Shown piece by piece: positions 12,301-27,300 of a stretch of 64,000 nt of DNA. The position numbers and the translations under genes are program-made. Every line of letters begins with the position of its first letter. Position 1 is the stretch's first letter. Source of the stretch: Cyrtodaria siliqua (lineage: Eukaryota; Mollusca; Bivalvia; Adapedonta; Hiatellidae); contig JAWPHD010010377.1 of the NCBI GenBank assembly GCA_037043455.1, positions 30,280 through 94,279 on the forward strand, written 5' to 3'. A model generated the notes under the pieces. That model was not told the DNA's origin, did not search any database, and saw nothing but the letters and a program-made list of their open reading frames with translations.

Positions 12301-15300
12301 AATCTTACATTCGTGACTGTCTATTATCAACTTTAATTGTTTGATAAAAAGATAGAATACTCGACAGAGCCTCATATCCTATCATTTTATCCAACTTGTT
12401 TATTAAAATTAATAAAACAGTCACTCATGTAAGATGCTCTATTTATTCACATAACTTACAACCTAAAAGTGTTATAAGACATAGAGGATATTTGTTGGTT
12501 TGGAGTAAATATAGGATTTATTTTCATCGAGAAGTGAGAAAACTTATATTTTCATGAGTGTTTTAGCACGAGTGAAAATATTTGAGTTTTCTCACTTCGA
12601 GAATTTATTATATACTCACAACGTTGAAACTTATGCAGAAAAAACATAATGCGCCAAAACAATGACATCAATAACGTCAACAGCGGCATTAAGTCATTTT
12701 CGGTATTTCACATGTGAAATATAAACAATGAAAAAATATAAGGTTTTATTTTAATCATAAAATCCACTATTTCACTGTAAAGTATACAAGACAATTCTAT
12801 ATTTTCCAGAATCCACTACTGGTATAACTTAAGGCCAACGTTTTCAAGTCAAGGTATGCTTACTGACGTTACGTGATGATAAGAGTTTAATATGTGATAA
12901 ATAGAATCTCACATTCATTTTAATTTATTTTTAAATATATCAAACTTATTGGCAAGCCATTGCATCATATCCTATTTGCCATCTAGTTAAATAATTTCAA
13001 TAATAAATTAAAACGAATGTAAAATCCTCTATACTATAAGCCTCTTACAGAAAGCATGTACATAAAATTACGTTCACTTACAATGCATCATGGAAACAAA
13101 ACTATAAAAGGCATTTGGGAATGTAAAAGTCCCGTTTCTTATTTCATGTAGTTTTATTACATAAAGGTTCAAGTACAAGTTAATTACCTTCGAACATTGT
13201 TTTTTTTATAAAAGACACTTCAGTAGTTATATAGAGACTATTTAACTGCTGGGATTGATTATAGGGAAATCCTTCACGAGATGGCAGACTTGTTCTTCTT
13301 TTCACGAACGAGTTGATGCAAGTGAGTGAAAAAACAAAACACGCCTAACATCCAGTGAAGGATTTCCCTATAATCTAACCCAGCAGTTAAACAATCTATA
13401 TAAGTTTATGAATGATTTTAACTAAACTATTCGCTTTATTGATAATTATCGGTGGATGACATTGACGTCAATAAAAGGACTCAACGTCACAGTTATTTAT
13501 TTTTGTGTTCGGAGTTAGTTAATATGTAGCGATCATGAATATTTTTTCACTGAGAAAATCCAATCTTTCACCCATTAAAATGTAATAAAGATAAGTAATT
13601 TAGTTTCAACTGTTTCAACGTTTGTTCAAAATTATCAAAGGTTATCTAGATGATAGTGATTACCTATGATATCCTTTGACATTTTGGCCCCTCTCTTCCT
13701 CCGTACAGAGTAGATGAAATGGAGCAGTAAGAAAAGAGCCATGAATCCCAGCACAGCGAAAAATATCAACGGGTTACCCAGTAGGTATATCCTGTGGTCC
13801 CTGCCAGAAAATATCTGACCCTGAAATAAAAGTAATCAGCTCAATTTAGCATTACCGGTACTTTCTTTTCATAAACTGACAAGTCAGATTAATAATCAGC
13901 TCGTCACTGATTTGCCAAGGTTGTCTGCACGTGTAGTGCGGCCTTTGAGCATGCACAGACAATTCTCGATCAGAAATCCCTAACAGCAATCGTTTGGTTT
14001 ACTGGTAAAAACAACAAAAATGTTAAAACTAAGTCCTAGGTAAAATATAATATTGTTTTAGTATATATAGACATGGTGGGGAATTTCTAGTAAAATTTGC
14101 TGATAAATCACAGACTGACCTGTAGCTCCAAATGAGCTATTTGGACATGATGTTGCTTCTAGGTTTGTAACTCGATCCTGCGCCAACATACGAGTGGATA
14201 CATTTTACATATAACTGAATTAAATATGCTGTTGTTGTTTTTATCTTCGGGTAATGGGTAATCATTTTGTATTTGGTAATCATTTTGTACCTGGGAACAG
14301 GCTTTACCTGACTGGTTACCCGGGTACTCAAGTACTCGTTCCAGCCATAATATTTACTACACGCTTACATGTAGATGCAGATAGAATTGTGAAATGTACA
14401 AACATACCCTTAGATTGACTGGCCACTCCCAGGGCCTCGATGTAACTTCTCCATCTTTCGGCTTCAAACCGGAGTTACCCTGCGAAGTACAATCAACATT
14501 GAATTGCATCACATTTAACAATCACTGGGCGACTCATTGGACTAAAAGTTGTTTAGCCATATTGGCTAAACCACCAGATCATAATTTTTGTTTGGCAAAA
14601 TTTGGCAAAAATATTTTAGTGATTAAGTAACATTTATATGTTTTTACAAAAATGATGTTCTACCAAAGTACAAAACACAGTCTAGACTGGCAGGCAGTGT
14701 TATGCATTTTATAGCACTTCTTTCATTTTATAGTATTAAAGTTCTTATAATTACACAGGGAATTACTGAAGGATTTTAATACAAACAGGGCTGCACACGA
14801 AAAAGTTAATTTAGCCATTTTTGCCACTTCTTTAATGCCAAACATTCGTTTGTATGGGTCAAAATGACTTTAAATAAACTGACAGTAGTAACCAAGTGGG
14901 ATTACACAAATGAAAGCAGTTCCATTTTTCTTACCATTCTTTGAATAAACCAAAACTAACCTGAGTCATAACAGCATGGCTCTCGATGAATTTTTCAACA
15001 AGTGATGGTGCATGTACCTCAAAACTCACATTTGGCACTGAAATATAATGCTGAACATTTAATTTAAACGGACATATGCTAATCTTGGTTTGTTAAAACT
15101 CGTGGGTTTACGTTAGTTTTTCTACATAACTTGCACATTTTAAAAATCAGCATTTAGTTCAAAGCAAATTGTTTTTGCATACGACTAATTATTGATTATA
15201 TTGAACCAATGATATATTCAAACCAATGGACGAATAACTAAGGAAAAATGAAAACTCTAAATGTATTCAGTTTTCTTCAAATACATGCAAGCAGATTTAA

Positions 15301-18300
15301 AGAGAACGTCAAGCTCTATTTATAAATCAACGTTTTAATTTAAATGCTTGATAAATTCTTCAAAATCTCAATATACAAACTTTGGACCTCCAAACTCCAC
15401 TTTGGATGTAGCGCTGACCTAATTTTAACAAATCTAAAAAAACATACATCTAAGGATCATCCATGTGAAGTTTGGTCAAAATTAGCCAAGCGGTTTTTGA
15501 GGAGAAGTCGTTTGAAGAAAAGTTAACGACGGACGGACGACGGACGAAGAGTGATCCCAATAGATCACCTTGAGCCTTCAAGTTTTTTAAAAGCAAAAGT
15601 CAAGATTGCTGTGTGCCCCTTTAAAACTTGCACATATTCAATGCCCAGTTCATATCCTTAGCCCAGTTCGCTAACATGATTTGCTTCCCTTTAAAGGTAA
15701 ATGTAGAATTATTTCTAACGTCAGGGGAGAAAATTACACTTTTATTATCTCGAAAGCTGAAGAGCTTTTACGCAGACGTAATTTTTTAATGTTATCATTC
15801 AACTAGGCTATATAAGTAGTAATGATTATGTATATCCAGATGATTATGAGATATCAGTGCCACAAGGTCGTACCTGGCCCCGTATTCATAAAACTTCTTG
15901 ACTTGAGTATACTCAAACTCAAACTTTTAATGTCCAAAAAAATATTCAAAATCTTTAAGGACTCTAAATTTATTTTACTTACATTTATTTTTTTTGTGCT
16001 TTATGTCTCAATTTAAACAATTTCAAAATTTGAGTTTGAGTGCATACTTGAAGTTGAGAGGTTTTGTGAATATGGGGACAAATAAGGACGAGGGTAACGC
16101 AACATTGTTGTATCTTCTTCTTAAGTTATAGGTAGTTACAACATTGCTGTGGATATGCTACATGTATGGCACCTCAATACAATATTTAGTTTATATAAAT
16201 ATTTATTTTAATAAGTTCAAATTTGGCAAGAATACCACTCTGTTAATACTTTCTTTTACATTAATACCATTTGTAATATCTAATATTTTTTAGGTTGAGC
16301 AAGCGTACTTACAGCGAGGGTCCTGAACTTCCTCAACACTCCACAAGGTCTTGGGGTCCCTGACATTGGAATTGCATGTGACCTCAAGTTGCTCCCAACC
16401 CCTGTCAACACATCAAACACAACAATAAAGTTCACAATTTAACATGACATTGTCCTCTTCTTAACGGACTATAAACATTTCACTTCAATATATGAACTGA
16501 ATCGATGTTTAACGGCAGATCAACACATTGTTTAACTTTACTTCAAGGCACCCCAGAGGGGAAGAGTACATAAAGATCTGGTAACCGTGTCTTACTCTTA
16601 CTAGTACATCCCTATGGTTCTTTAACATGCTCGGAGGACAGACTAAGATACACAAGCTGATTTAAAGGGAATGTAGCGCCACAACCAAACAAGCTTTATT
16701 ATTGAGAGTTCTGAAAAAAATGGAAAACGTTGAAAGAATTATCAAAATCGGATGATAAACAAAAAAGATATGACCACTTGAAGTTTGTTCTAAAACGGAT
16801 ATGGTGGCCGCCATTTTAGAACTATGATGTCATAGTTCCAAATTACCATATATGAAATATTGATAAATAGCATTTAAAGCAAAGAAAATCACTGCAAATG
16901 AATGCAAAATACATTACTGGTCATATAAAGCATTATTGTTATTAAGTATACATATTTTCATACAGTTGCTGTCATTTTTTCCCCTATAAATCAATAAATG
17001 TTCATATTTATAAATATTCAATATATGGTCATTAGAACTGTGATGTCATAGCCCTCAAAATGGCGGCTTCCATATCCGTTTCAACAGAACCTTCAAATGA
17101 TCATATCTTCTTTGTTTATCATCCGATTTTGAAAATTCGTTCACCTTTATTCATTTTTTTCAGAACTTTCAATAATAAAGATGGATTGGCTGTGGCGCTA
17201 CATTCCCTTTAATATAAAAATCAAAGCATAGCACAAAGTTAAAACTATTCTTAAACAAAGAAGAAAAAATTGAAGGAATACTATCCTTAGCACCATACAC
17301 CTATTATGTACTTTTGTAAGTATCTATTTGGTGAAATGATTGAATTGGAGTTAATAATATCAAACTAACATGGGGAACTTCTCACAATTTGGGTAGTCAT
17401 TGTCATGACAAAAAAGGAAAAAAGAATACAGCTGCATTATCCACATCCAATTAATAACTCAACATAGCTTACAAATATTCTGGAAATGTATTATCATTTT
17501 GGTATATCTTTGGTCAAACAGCACAGCACATCCCTTCCAATTCAAGTCAGTACTACAGAGTTACCTACCGTCGGGCCCAACAAATATGGCCAATATAGAC
17601 AAATAGTCGGATTAAATTTTAATCAAACTTTTCATTGAAGAGAAAAGACAAACATTGCCTCAATCCCAATCGCCAACGCCAGGTTTTCATTTATTTCACA
17701 CATGCGTAATATTTACTAAACTAAGCATAAGCATACAATGTAAGCTACTATGATGTATGTATGTATGTATGTATGTATGAATGCAATACTTATTTAAAAA
17801 AACATTCTAGTTTTATTTGTTCAAGTTTGGATATTTTCTTTTAATATGCATTCTTTTGCAATATGTATGAGTTCATTTGTTTTTCAACACGTTTTTCGCT
17901 TTGGTGATGGTGATAAAATATCCCCGCTAAGATGTCATTTTTTGACAGGAGTTGCCATTTTCACAGACAAAGTCAAAGTGATAAGTTCGTTTGCAACAAG
18001 TACACATATCTACATGTATTTGCATTGTATTGCTCAAACTTTGCTCACATCATTATTTGTCAAACACATTAGCAATACAGTGTAATAGCCTGGGGAAAGT
18101 CTGGGGAAAACCTGGAGACGAAACCACGGCCATTGATTATCACTCCTTTCGTGACTAAAGTGACCATTCCGTTATTTATAATTTAGCAAGTCAACAAACA
18201 ACAAATTCAGCGGATTGGATTGTTTTTGTATATAAAATGTGGTTTTGGGACTGTTTAGTTTGGTCAGTATTCGGAATATATAGTATTCGAAATATACAAG

Positions 18301-21300
18301 GAAGAAAACTGGACCATAAGGAAAGGTCGGTATAGACAGGAATTCGGATAGGACAGTACCCAGATTCAGGAGGTAACACTGTATATGAATATTACAGATT
18401 TCAACCTTTTGGGTAGTTTCTTACCATTTGGGTAGTTTCTTGTCATGTGACTGCAGGGCACACCTGACATGATAGTGTATCAGTCTCAGCTTTGATCGTA
18501 CAGCCAACAGGGGGGCACCTTCCTCTACCCCGGGGATATCTATCTGCCATACATCGTTGGCATCCCCTAGTCCATCCTGTATAGCATAAAATGTTGTACG
18601 ATTGTGTGGATAAACACTTTACAAATACGTGGCTTGCTGTTATTGGATCGGACAGAAAATTCATTTATGTAAATTATTTGCACTGCAAACATTTCAAACA
18701 CTTCATTTTTGTTATTTTTTAATACTTAAACTACTTGGTTTAAACACATTTTATTTGTATGTACAACTTAGGCCAGGAAAAAAAACACCTGTGTTTCTGG
18801 TTACCCGACCGTCCCTATTTCTTGGCGCCGACAATACAGTTTTTTATCAAAAAAAAAAAGGGACGAAAAAACTGGGTATGAATGGGTAATGTACGAAAAG
18901 ATTGAGTGGATAGAACATACCCACATGTGCTAAAAATGGTGCACTGCGCGTCCGTTTTGGCTATTATAATTGGAAAATGCAGCCATGGGACAAAGCAAAA
19001 GTTTATGAAAAACATTAATCATGACATGCTTCCAGCAGATTTGTTCTTCCAATACCACCCAGCCTCAGGAATTATAAAATTTAATCTTTCACAGCCACAT
19101 GTAAGATGGAACTCTCAGGGTCGGAGCTATTGTGATCACTTTTTGCCTATCACTGCGTCTGCCGTCTGTCAACAAATAAACTCATAATGGCAGAATATAT
19201 TTGTTTTCAATTTATTTTATTCAAAACAAACAAGTTAGATATCATGAGGATATTTTCCTTCTCTCCTTGCAAAATCACTACAAATTAACTACTTGACAAA
19301 GTTAGATACCTTTAACATCGTCCAAACATCATGGGCAAAAAAGAAAAGAAAAAAAATACCGACCTACCTACCCTATTTTTTTCAGCTGAGAAACCAGAAA
19401 CACAGGTGTTTTTTTTCTGGCCTTATGCATATATACAATGACAACAAATAAAGGATCGGAACGGAAGCATAATGCTTAAAGTAGCTATCCCGCCAACAAC
19501 AGCCAAATTAGGTTAACAAATGCACACCGTTTCTAAACCTACTGACGAAGAGGTATATATATCACTAACATAATTTAATCCCAACTCTATAGACACAATA
19601 TAAACAGTTTTAAACAGCCAGGCCAAAGCCTAAAACTGGAGCGTCAAATTAAGAGTTACCAACTCATAATTCATTTTACGCATATACAGGCACTGGTATT
19701 TTAAGAACCCATGAATAAAACTTACTTTTAACTACTTTTAATTGGCACATAATTATACATTATCATATGACCTGAACACCTGGAGATGGTTTTGTAGTGT
19801 AATTTTGCTGTTATTTGGCAGGTTAGTGCCTTTCAAAGTTTATATTTAACACTGTAATAGTAGACATGTGTTAAACATTTCTCGATGTACTAGTGATTCA
19901 GAAAATACTTGTTCAACTCTTTGAATTTATTACAGAAAACACTGAAAGGAAATGGATAATATATTTTAAATTCCTTCTCCTACAACAATCAATGTCATTG
20001 TCAACTTTTTAGTATTGTGTTGGAATAACACAACAAAGTTATTATTTGTTTAAGCTGTATTTCTACGGCCTTGACAGCTCAGTGTGTAAGGCCTTGAATT
20101 TAGGAGCAACAGGGCCTAATATTCATCCAACTTCTGAGCACAAGAATCAGACTCAAAATCTAATTTTTTTGCAAACCCTATCAACACAAAAGTATGGGTA
20201 AGAATTGTGACTTTCAGACATTTTCTGTTAAATTGCCTTTAAAATTACTCGTTTCTGTAAGTAAATAATTATAGTAATTTGCTTGTAAAAATGTTTGGGT
20301 TTTTTGGAATAAAAAAAATTGAGATTTTGAGTTGAGTTCGATTCTTGTGCTCAAAAGTTTGATGAATATTAGGCAAGGTCTCTGCTTCATGTGACATCAC
20401 TCCCCGAAGAAGGTGTCCAATGAGAAATTTCATCCCTCATCTCATCACCATCTGAGGTTGCTGTCCCAATATAATCTATTATGATTAATTAATCGGATGT
20501 AAACTCCCATTTCATTTAATATCCAAGAGCCTGTAAAATAAATAGAAGAGTTCTCAATTCTTAATTTTACTTCAGTAGTAATTTTGCATCAACAACAAAC
20601 TCCAGTGTAGGTGTTGGAGCATACAAAACATACCTGGCCATATCCGGAAACCTGATAATGCCGCGGAGTGAGTGGAGCCGGTTCTTTGTGACTGTGGAGA
20701 AGTCGCCGCGTTCTGTAGTCAAATAGTCAGTTATTAATAATACACATAAATTATTGAACAGTAATATCATAGATTTTTTAGTTTTAAAAGATTCACTTTC
20801 GAGGATATTTTGGATTTTATCACTGATTTAAAGTTCAAATTCAACTGTTCACAGGAATATTCTTGACTGGCTCATCTAAATGCAACTTGTCTTTTAAAAA
20901 AGACTCTCCATGAATCCCTGAAACACCATTTAGAATTTTTGAATTAAATAGAATTTTACAGTCGCACCAGCAGCTAACGTCATATGATGACTTTCCAGCT
21001 TCCATTGGTGGAGGAAGACCCCAGGTGCCTCTCCGGGTAATTTTCGTGAAAAGGCGGTCACCTGTGTAGAACCACTGACATTCCGCAAGTCAGATGGATA
21101 GCTTTCTCACATAAAGATTCCTGGTCCCATGAAGGCTCGAACACGTAGCGGTGAGGGGCAAGTGCTTTCAAGTCAAGAGACTCAAAACACTCGGCAACAG
21201 ACTCCCCCCTCTCCTTTAACATACAATCGCGCTTGACCAAGTCTTTTCTCACAAGTACAGGATAGCCATCAGTTTCTGTGGGGTAGGTAGGGGTCAAGGG

Positions 21301-24300
21301 TAGGTAGCCTATTTACTTACACATTATGTTTGCGCCTGACCAAGTCTTTTCTCACAAGTACAGGATAGCCATCAGCCTCTGTGGTGTAGGAAGGGGTCAT
21401 GGGTAGGTAGCCTATTTACTTACACAATATGTTCGAGCCTGACCAAGTCTTTTCTCACAAGTACAGGATAGCCATCAGCCTCTGTGGTGTAGGAAGGGGT
21501 CATGGGTAGGTAGCCTATTTACTTACACAATATGTTCGAGTCTGACCAAGTCTTTTCTCACAAGTACAGGATAGCCATCAGCCTCTGTGGTGTAGGAAGG
21601 GGTCATGGGTAGGTAGCCTATTTACTTACACAATATGTTCGAGCCTGACCAAGTCATTTCTCACAAGTACAGGATAGCCATCAGCCTCTGTGAGGTAGGT
21701 AGGGGTCAAGGGTAGGTAGCCTATTTACTTACACAATATGTTCGCGCCTGACCAAGTCTTTTCTCACAAGTACAGGATAGCCATCAGCCTCTGTGGTGTA
21801 GGAAGGGGTCATGGGTAGGTAGCCTATTTACTTACACAATATGTTCGAGCCTGACCAAGTCTTTTCTCACAAGTACAGGATAGCCATCAGTCTCTGTGAG
21901 GTTTGTAGGGGTCATGGGTAGGTAGCCTATTTATTTACACAATATGTTCGCGCCTGACCAAGTCTTTTCTCACAAGTACAGGATAGCCATCAGCCTCTGT
22001 GGTGTAGGATGGGGTCATGGGTAGGTAGCCTTTTTACTTACACAATATGTTCGAGCCTGACCAAGTCTTTTCTCACAAGTACAGGATAGCCATCAGCCTC
22101 TGTGGTGTAGGAAGGGGTCATGGGTAGGTAGCCTATTTACTTACACAATATGTTCGAGTCTGACCAAGTCATTTCTCACAAGTACAGGATAGCCATCAGC
22201 CTCTGTGGTGTAGGAAGGGGTCATGGGTAGGTAGCATATTTACTTACACAATATGTTCGAGCCTGACCAAGTCTTTTCTCACAAGTACAGGATAGTCATC
22301 AGCCTCTGTGGATGGGGTCATGGGTAGGTAGCCTATTTACTGACACAATATGTTCGAGCCTGACCAAGTCATTTCTCACAAGTACAGGTAGCCATCAGCC
22401 TCTGTAGTGTAGGAAGGGGTCATGGGTAGGTAGCCTATTTACTTACACAATATGTTCGAGCCTGACCAAGTCTTTTCTCAAAAGAACAGGATAGCCATCA
22501 GCCTCTGTGGTGTAGGAAGGGGTCATGGGTAGGTAGCCTATTTACTTACACAATATGTTCGAGCCTGACCAATTCTTTTCTCACAAGTACAGGACAGCCA
22601 TCAGCCTCTGTGGTGTAGGAAGGGGTCATAGGTAGGTAGCCTATTTACTTACACAATATGTTCGCGCCTGACCAAGTCTTTTCTCACAAGTACAGGATAG
22701 CCATCAGCCTCTGTGGTGTAGGAAGGGGTCATGGGTAGGTAGCCTATTTACTTACACAATATGTTCGAGCCTGACCAAGTCATTTCTCACAAGTACAGGA
22801 TAGCCATCAGCCTCTGTGGTGTAGGAAGGGGTCATGGGTAGGTAGCCTATTTACTTACACAATATATTCGAGCCTGACCAAGTCATTTCTCACAAGTACA
22901 GGATAGCCATCAGCCTCTGTGGTGTAGGAAGGGGTCATGGGTAGGTAGCCTATTTACTTACACAATATGTTCGAGCCTGACCAAGTCATTTCTCACAAGT
23001 ACAGGATAGCCATCAGCCTCTGTGGTGTAGGAAGGGGTCATGGGTAGGTAACCTATTTACTTACACAATATGTTCGAGCCTGACCAAATCTCCATTTCTC
23101 ACAAGTACAGGATAGCCATCAGCCTCTGTGGGGTAGGTAGGGGTCATGGGTAGGTAGCCTATTTACTTACACAATATGTTCGAGCCTGACCAAGTCTCCA
23201 TTTCTCACAAGTACAGGATAGCCATCAACCTCTGTGAGGTAGGTAGACTAAGGTAAGGGTCAAGAGTAGGTAGCCTATTTACTTACACAATATGTTTGAG
23301 CCTGAACAAGTCTTCATTTCTCACAAGTACAGGATAGCCATCAGTTTCTGTGGGGTAGGTAGGGGTCAAGAGTAGGTAACCTATTTACTTACACAATATG
23401 TTCGAGTCTGACCAAGTCTCCATTTTTCACAAGTACAGGATAGCCATCAGTCTCTGGTTCCTCCAGTGCAGACTTAATCTTCCACATATTGTTGGCGTCT
23501 TTGTGACTGTAGGATGTTACCTTGGTAACGAGAGAATAAACAGCTGATATTACGTAAGAATTTACAAATGGTTATCACCTTTTTACTCTACCAAATCATT
23601 AAGACAATGTAAGTCAGTAAGTATGAGTTTTAATGTTGCTTTTATCAGTCTTTCAGTCATATCACGACGCTGACTACTTGTAGCAGTGAGCTCAGTGCTC
23701 AACTTTGTAGTACTGCCACACTGGAATGACAAGATACCCCACCCAGTCATGTTTTACTGACATAGGGCTGACCAGTCCTAGAACTACCCTTTATCTGCTG
23801 AATGTCGACAAGGAACTACAAGTACCACTGTTATGAAGTATTTGGTGATAATCACCATTTGCAGATTGTTGGAGAATTCTACTTTAAGACAAGATACCAA
23901 CATAAATATCTGTAATTATCGGTATACACACATGTATCTGACTCATATTTTTTTGAAACTTTTGTTTGCAAACACGGGATTGTTTTTAAACAATACAAAA
24001 CTTTGTACAACTTGTGTTCAGTTTACATATCTTTGCACACTAAATAAATATTTTAGTAGTTTGATCTTCTCGACCCATAAATGTTAGAGAAAAGCTCTGA
24101 AACTGATGTATTTTTTTTGCAGACTGGTTGACTGAGACTGGTATACATTATTTAGTATACAGTAGTTGAAAAATGCAATAGTAAAAAATATTTTTGAAAT
24201 GAAAACCATTTAAAAGGAAAACACTTACATGTTTGAGTATATAAACTCATATTAAATTATTCTTTCAGCAATTTTTAGCACTTGAATTAATAAAAGGAGT

Positions 24301-27300
24301 GCTTTGTTCTGTATGCTTTACGAGTGGCATGGGTTATAAACAGACACAAACGTGCACGTGTGAAACCTTCTCGCCTTACACCGCTGCAAGTTGGAACTCA
24401 ACTTGTGAGAAAGTGTCAATTATTATGGAAGGTGGGAGGTACACAGTACTGGTTCCACCCATAGTGAGCGATCTGCCACAAATAAATTGACCATCATATA
24501 TAACCAAAAATGTGCAAAAATTACAAAAACACCATCATTTAACCAATCAACCAACCTGTTGTTGTCTGGGAGGGTGTTCCTCTGGGTAAAGGTGCCAATG
24601 TGAATGAAGGTAACCACCTCCTGTACGCCTCTGTTTCAGGTTAAACACACTGCCAAATGCCAGTTCTGAAATGGGAGTTATGACAATTAATTTATCTCAA
24701 TATATGTGATGTCTAGTTTCTTTTATATATTTGAAGTCTAAGTAAGACCATCAAACTTCAATTGAAACATGCAGGGTTTTTTCTCGAAGTGTTTGACTTA
24801 TTAATTACATACTCAAATCAAATATTTATTTTATATTCTCATTTTAATTTACCTTTCTTAATACCTAATCAATAAATTTATACAATATCGTTTTGATGTG
24901 ACAACTGCGATTAGCATTATGCCGATATGTTGTGAGGGTAGAATGGCCTAAGTTTACAATTGAATTGGATTTTATAGTCACACCAACAGCTATGTAACAT
25001 GGCGACGTTCCAGCTTCCATTTGTGGGGGAAGACCCCATGTGCCCCTCTGGGCAATTTTCGTGCATAGACAGACATCTTGGTAGAATGACTGACATTCCA
25101 CAACCCAGCTAGACAGCTTCCTCACATAAGGTTTCCGGGTCCCATGAGGGCTTGAGTCCAAAGCGGTGAGGGGCAAGTGGTTTCAAGGCAGAGACTCAAA
25201 CCATTTTCCTACCATGAGTGTACTTACAAGAAAACCCAGTCAGACTATTGCCAAGCTGGCTTCCTGTCAGCTGGTTTCTGCACATATGATAATGATATTT
25301 ATCGGAGTGGATATAGAGAATATTATGTCAGTGCCTTTTACTATCAAGTTTATTAGGCTCGGCACGAAAACGAAGAATGGCTCGGCAGAGCCTCGCCATT
25401 CTTCGTTTTCTAAGCCTCGCCTAATAAACTTGATAGTAAAAGGCACTGACATAATATTCTAATTATCATGTAGATTATCCACATTTTCTGTATGAATTAC
25501 TATTATTACCTATTTCTCAGAATGTTACGCTTATCGAGGACGCCGCCATGTTGTTGTTTTTTGTTTGTTTTATGACGTCAGGCAACGTTACGTGCATGAC
25601 GTCAGATAACGTTACGTACAATAAACGCCGAGGGATTCCGCAATGATTTGCTCTATTGGTCAGTGTCTAATAAAGCAAAATTTATGAGATCACCCCTTTA
25701 TTAGGCAGAAAAGTGCATATCTGCATGATAAATAATGATATAGGATATTTACTGTCTGGCATGCTGATGTTGTGCAGGCGGTTGCCTTCTAGCTGTGACT
25801 GGAACTGTGAACTGTAGAACCCGTCACCACTTCCACTGTAACATACCGAGGAATGGATAGTAACATACCGAGGAATGGATAAAATATTTATGTATTGTAC
25901 TGTGATACAAAAAGATCTTTATTCCACTTTCACCAAAATTATATGAAAGAGGAGAACCAATTGAAAAATTTAGATTAAAAATAGCAATGTCTCAATGACT
26001 ACCGTATTCCATGTATTTGTCAGGAGCATAGCGAGACCATTTTTTGTCAAACGCAAGGTTGATTGCAATACTAACAAAATCATTAAAATTGCTTTAAAAT
26101 GCTTTTTTTTTTGTCAAAATGTTCATGCATAGCTGCCTATCTGCATATAGGCAACTACGTACCTGATTGTTGTTTCGCAAGTTATGCATATCAGAGCAGC
26201 ATGATTTCATTATCAAAACTCTTGAAAATGTCCCTCTTCCCCCACTGATGGTTTCTCCAGTTTCCTCAATTTTTAAAAACGGCGGCAAGGCATAAAAAAT
26301 GCAAATACAATTAATCATAAAATTTTATCAATATATATAAACACGTTTTGGCTCTACCAAAGACACAACCATCTAAATACACAAGGCTAAACTTTACCCC
26401 ATTTCCCAGGACCTTCACAATAGGACTTCCTATTTTATATATAAACTCACCTTTTCATGAGAACTGTGAAATGTATGTAGAAGAACAGCATATAACAGAG
26501 GATGGGAAGCACAATCAAGCATACAGCCCGCGCTACAAAATGCTTCAAAATGTCTACCTGTAAACAGAAACAATGTAAATGGCTCTACAGTGTTGGATGT
26601 CTGGACAACATTTGTATGTTTGTTTGTTTGAATGATGTTTTATGTCATTTCTAGCACATTTTCGGCCATATATGATGGTCGATTTATTTTGTGGTGGAGG
26701 CAGACCACTCATTTTTCCTGGGTAAAACCAGTACTGTATACCTCCCGCCATCCGTAAGAATCAACACTTTCTCACTAACAAGTCGAGCTCCCAGTGGGAT
26801 TCAAACCCGCAGCAGTGATATGTGAGGTTTACATCGCTACGTCCTTACCCACTAAAACGCTGCAACATTTGTACGACATTAAATTTTCTATAAAATCAAC
26901 GCTATACTGGGTAATAAATAGATCATAACAGAGATCCTTTCTTTTAATAGGTAAAAAAAGAGGAGATTTTATAGCAACACTTTACAAATACAATTTAACC
27001 GCAATTATAAGCTAAGTATAAGTTCACCGTCTTACAAAAAATGAAACTGCAAACAATTTATACATTTTGAATGGTGTTTGCCGTATCTTTTAGTCATGTT
27101 AGTTAAGTTTATCGAAAACATTCAGCAAAATCCCACCAAATTAATTTTCTCACCTACAATGCTTTGACACAAAACATATGCAAAAGATATAAACAGTTTG
27201 GATTTCGCCTTACCCCACCCCCACCCTCAATGTCAAGGTCATCGGTGGAACTGACCATTTCACTGAGCAGAACTGATCAATATACACGTACAAATTATAC

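Noticed and set aside
21058..21297. 79-codon minus-strand frame containing [11 protein letters not shown]
   Set aside because: Fusion of the last unit of the exon 11 array with a SINE; not a real exon since the downstream part is SINE-derived.
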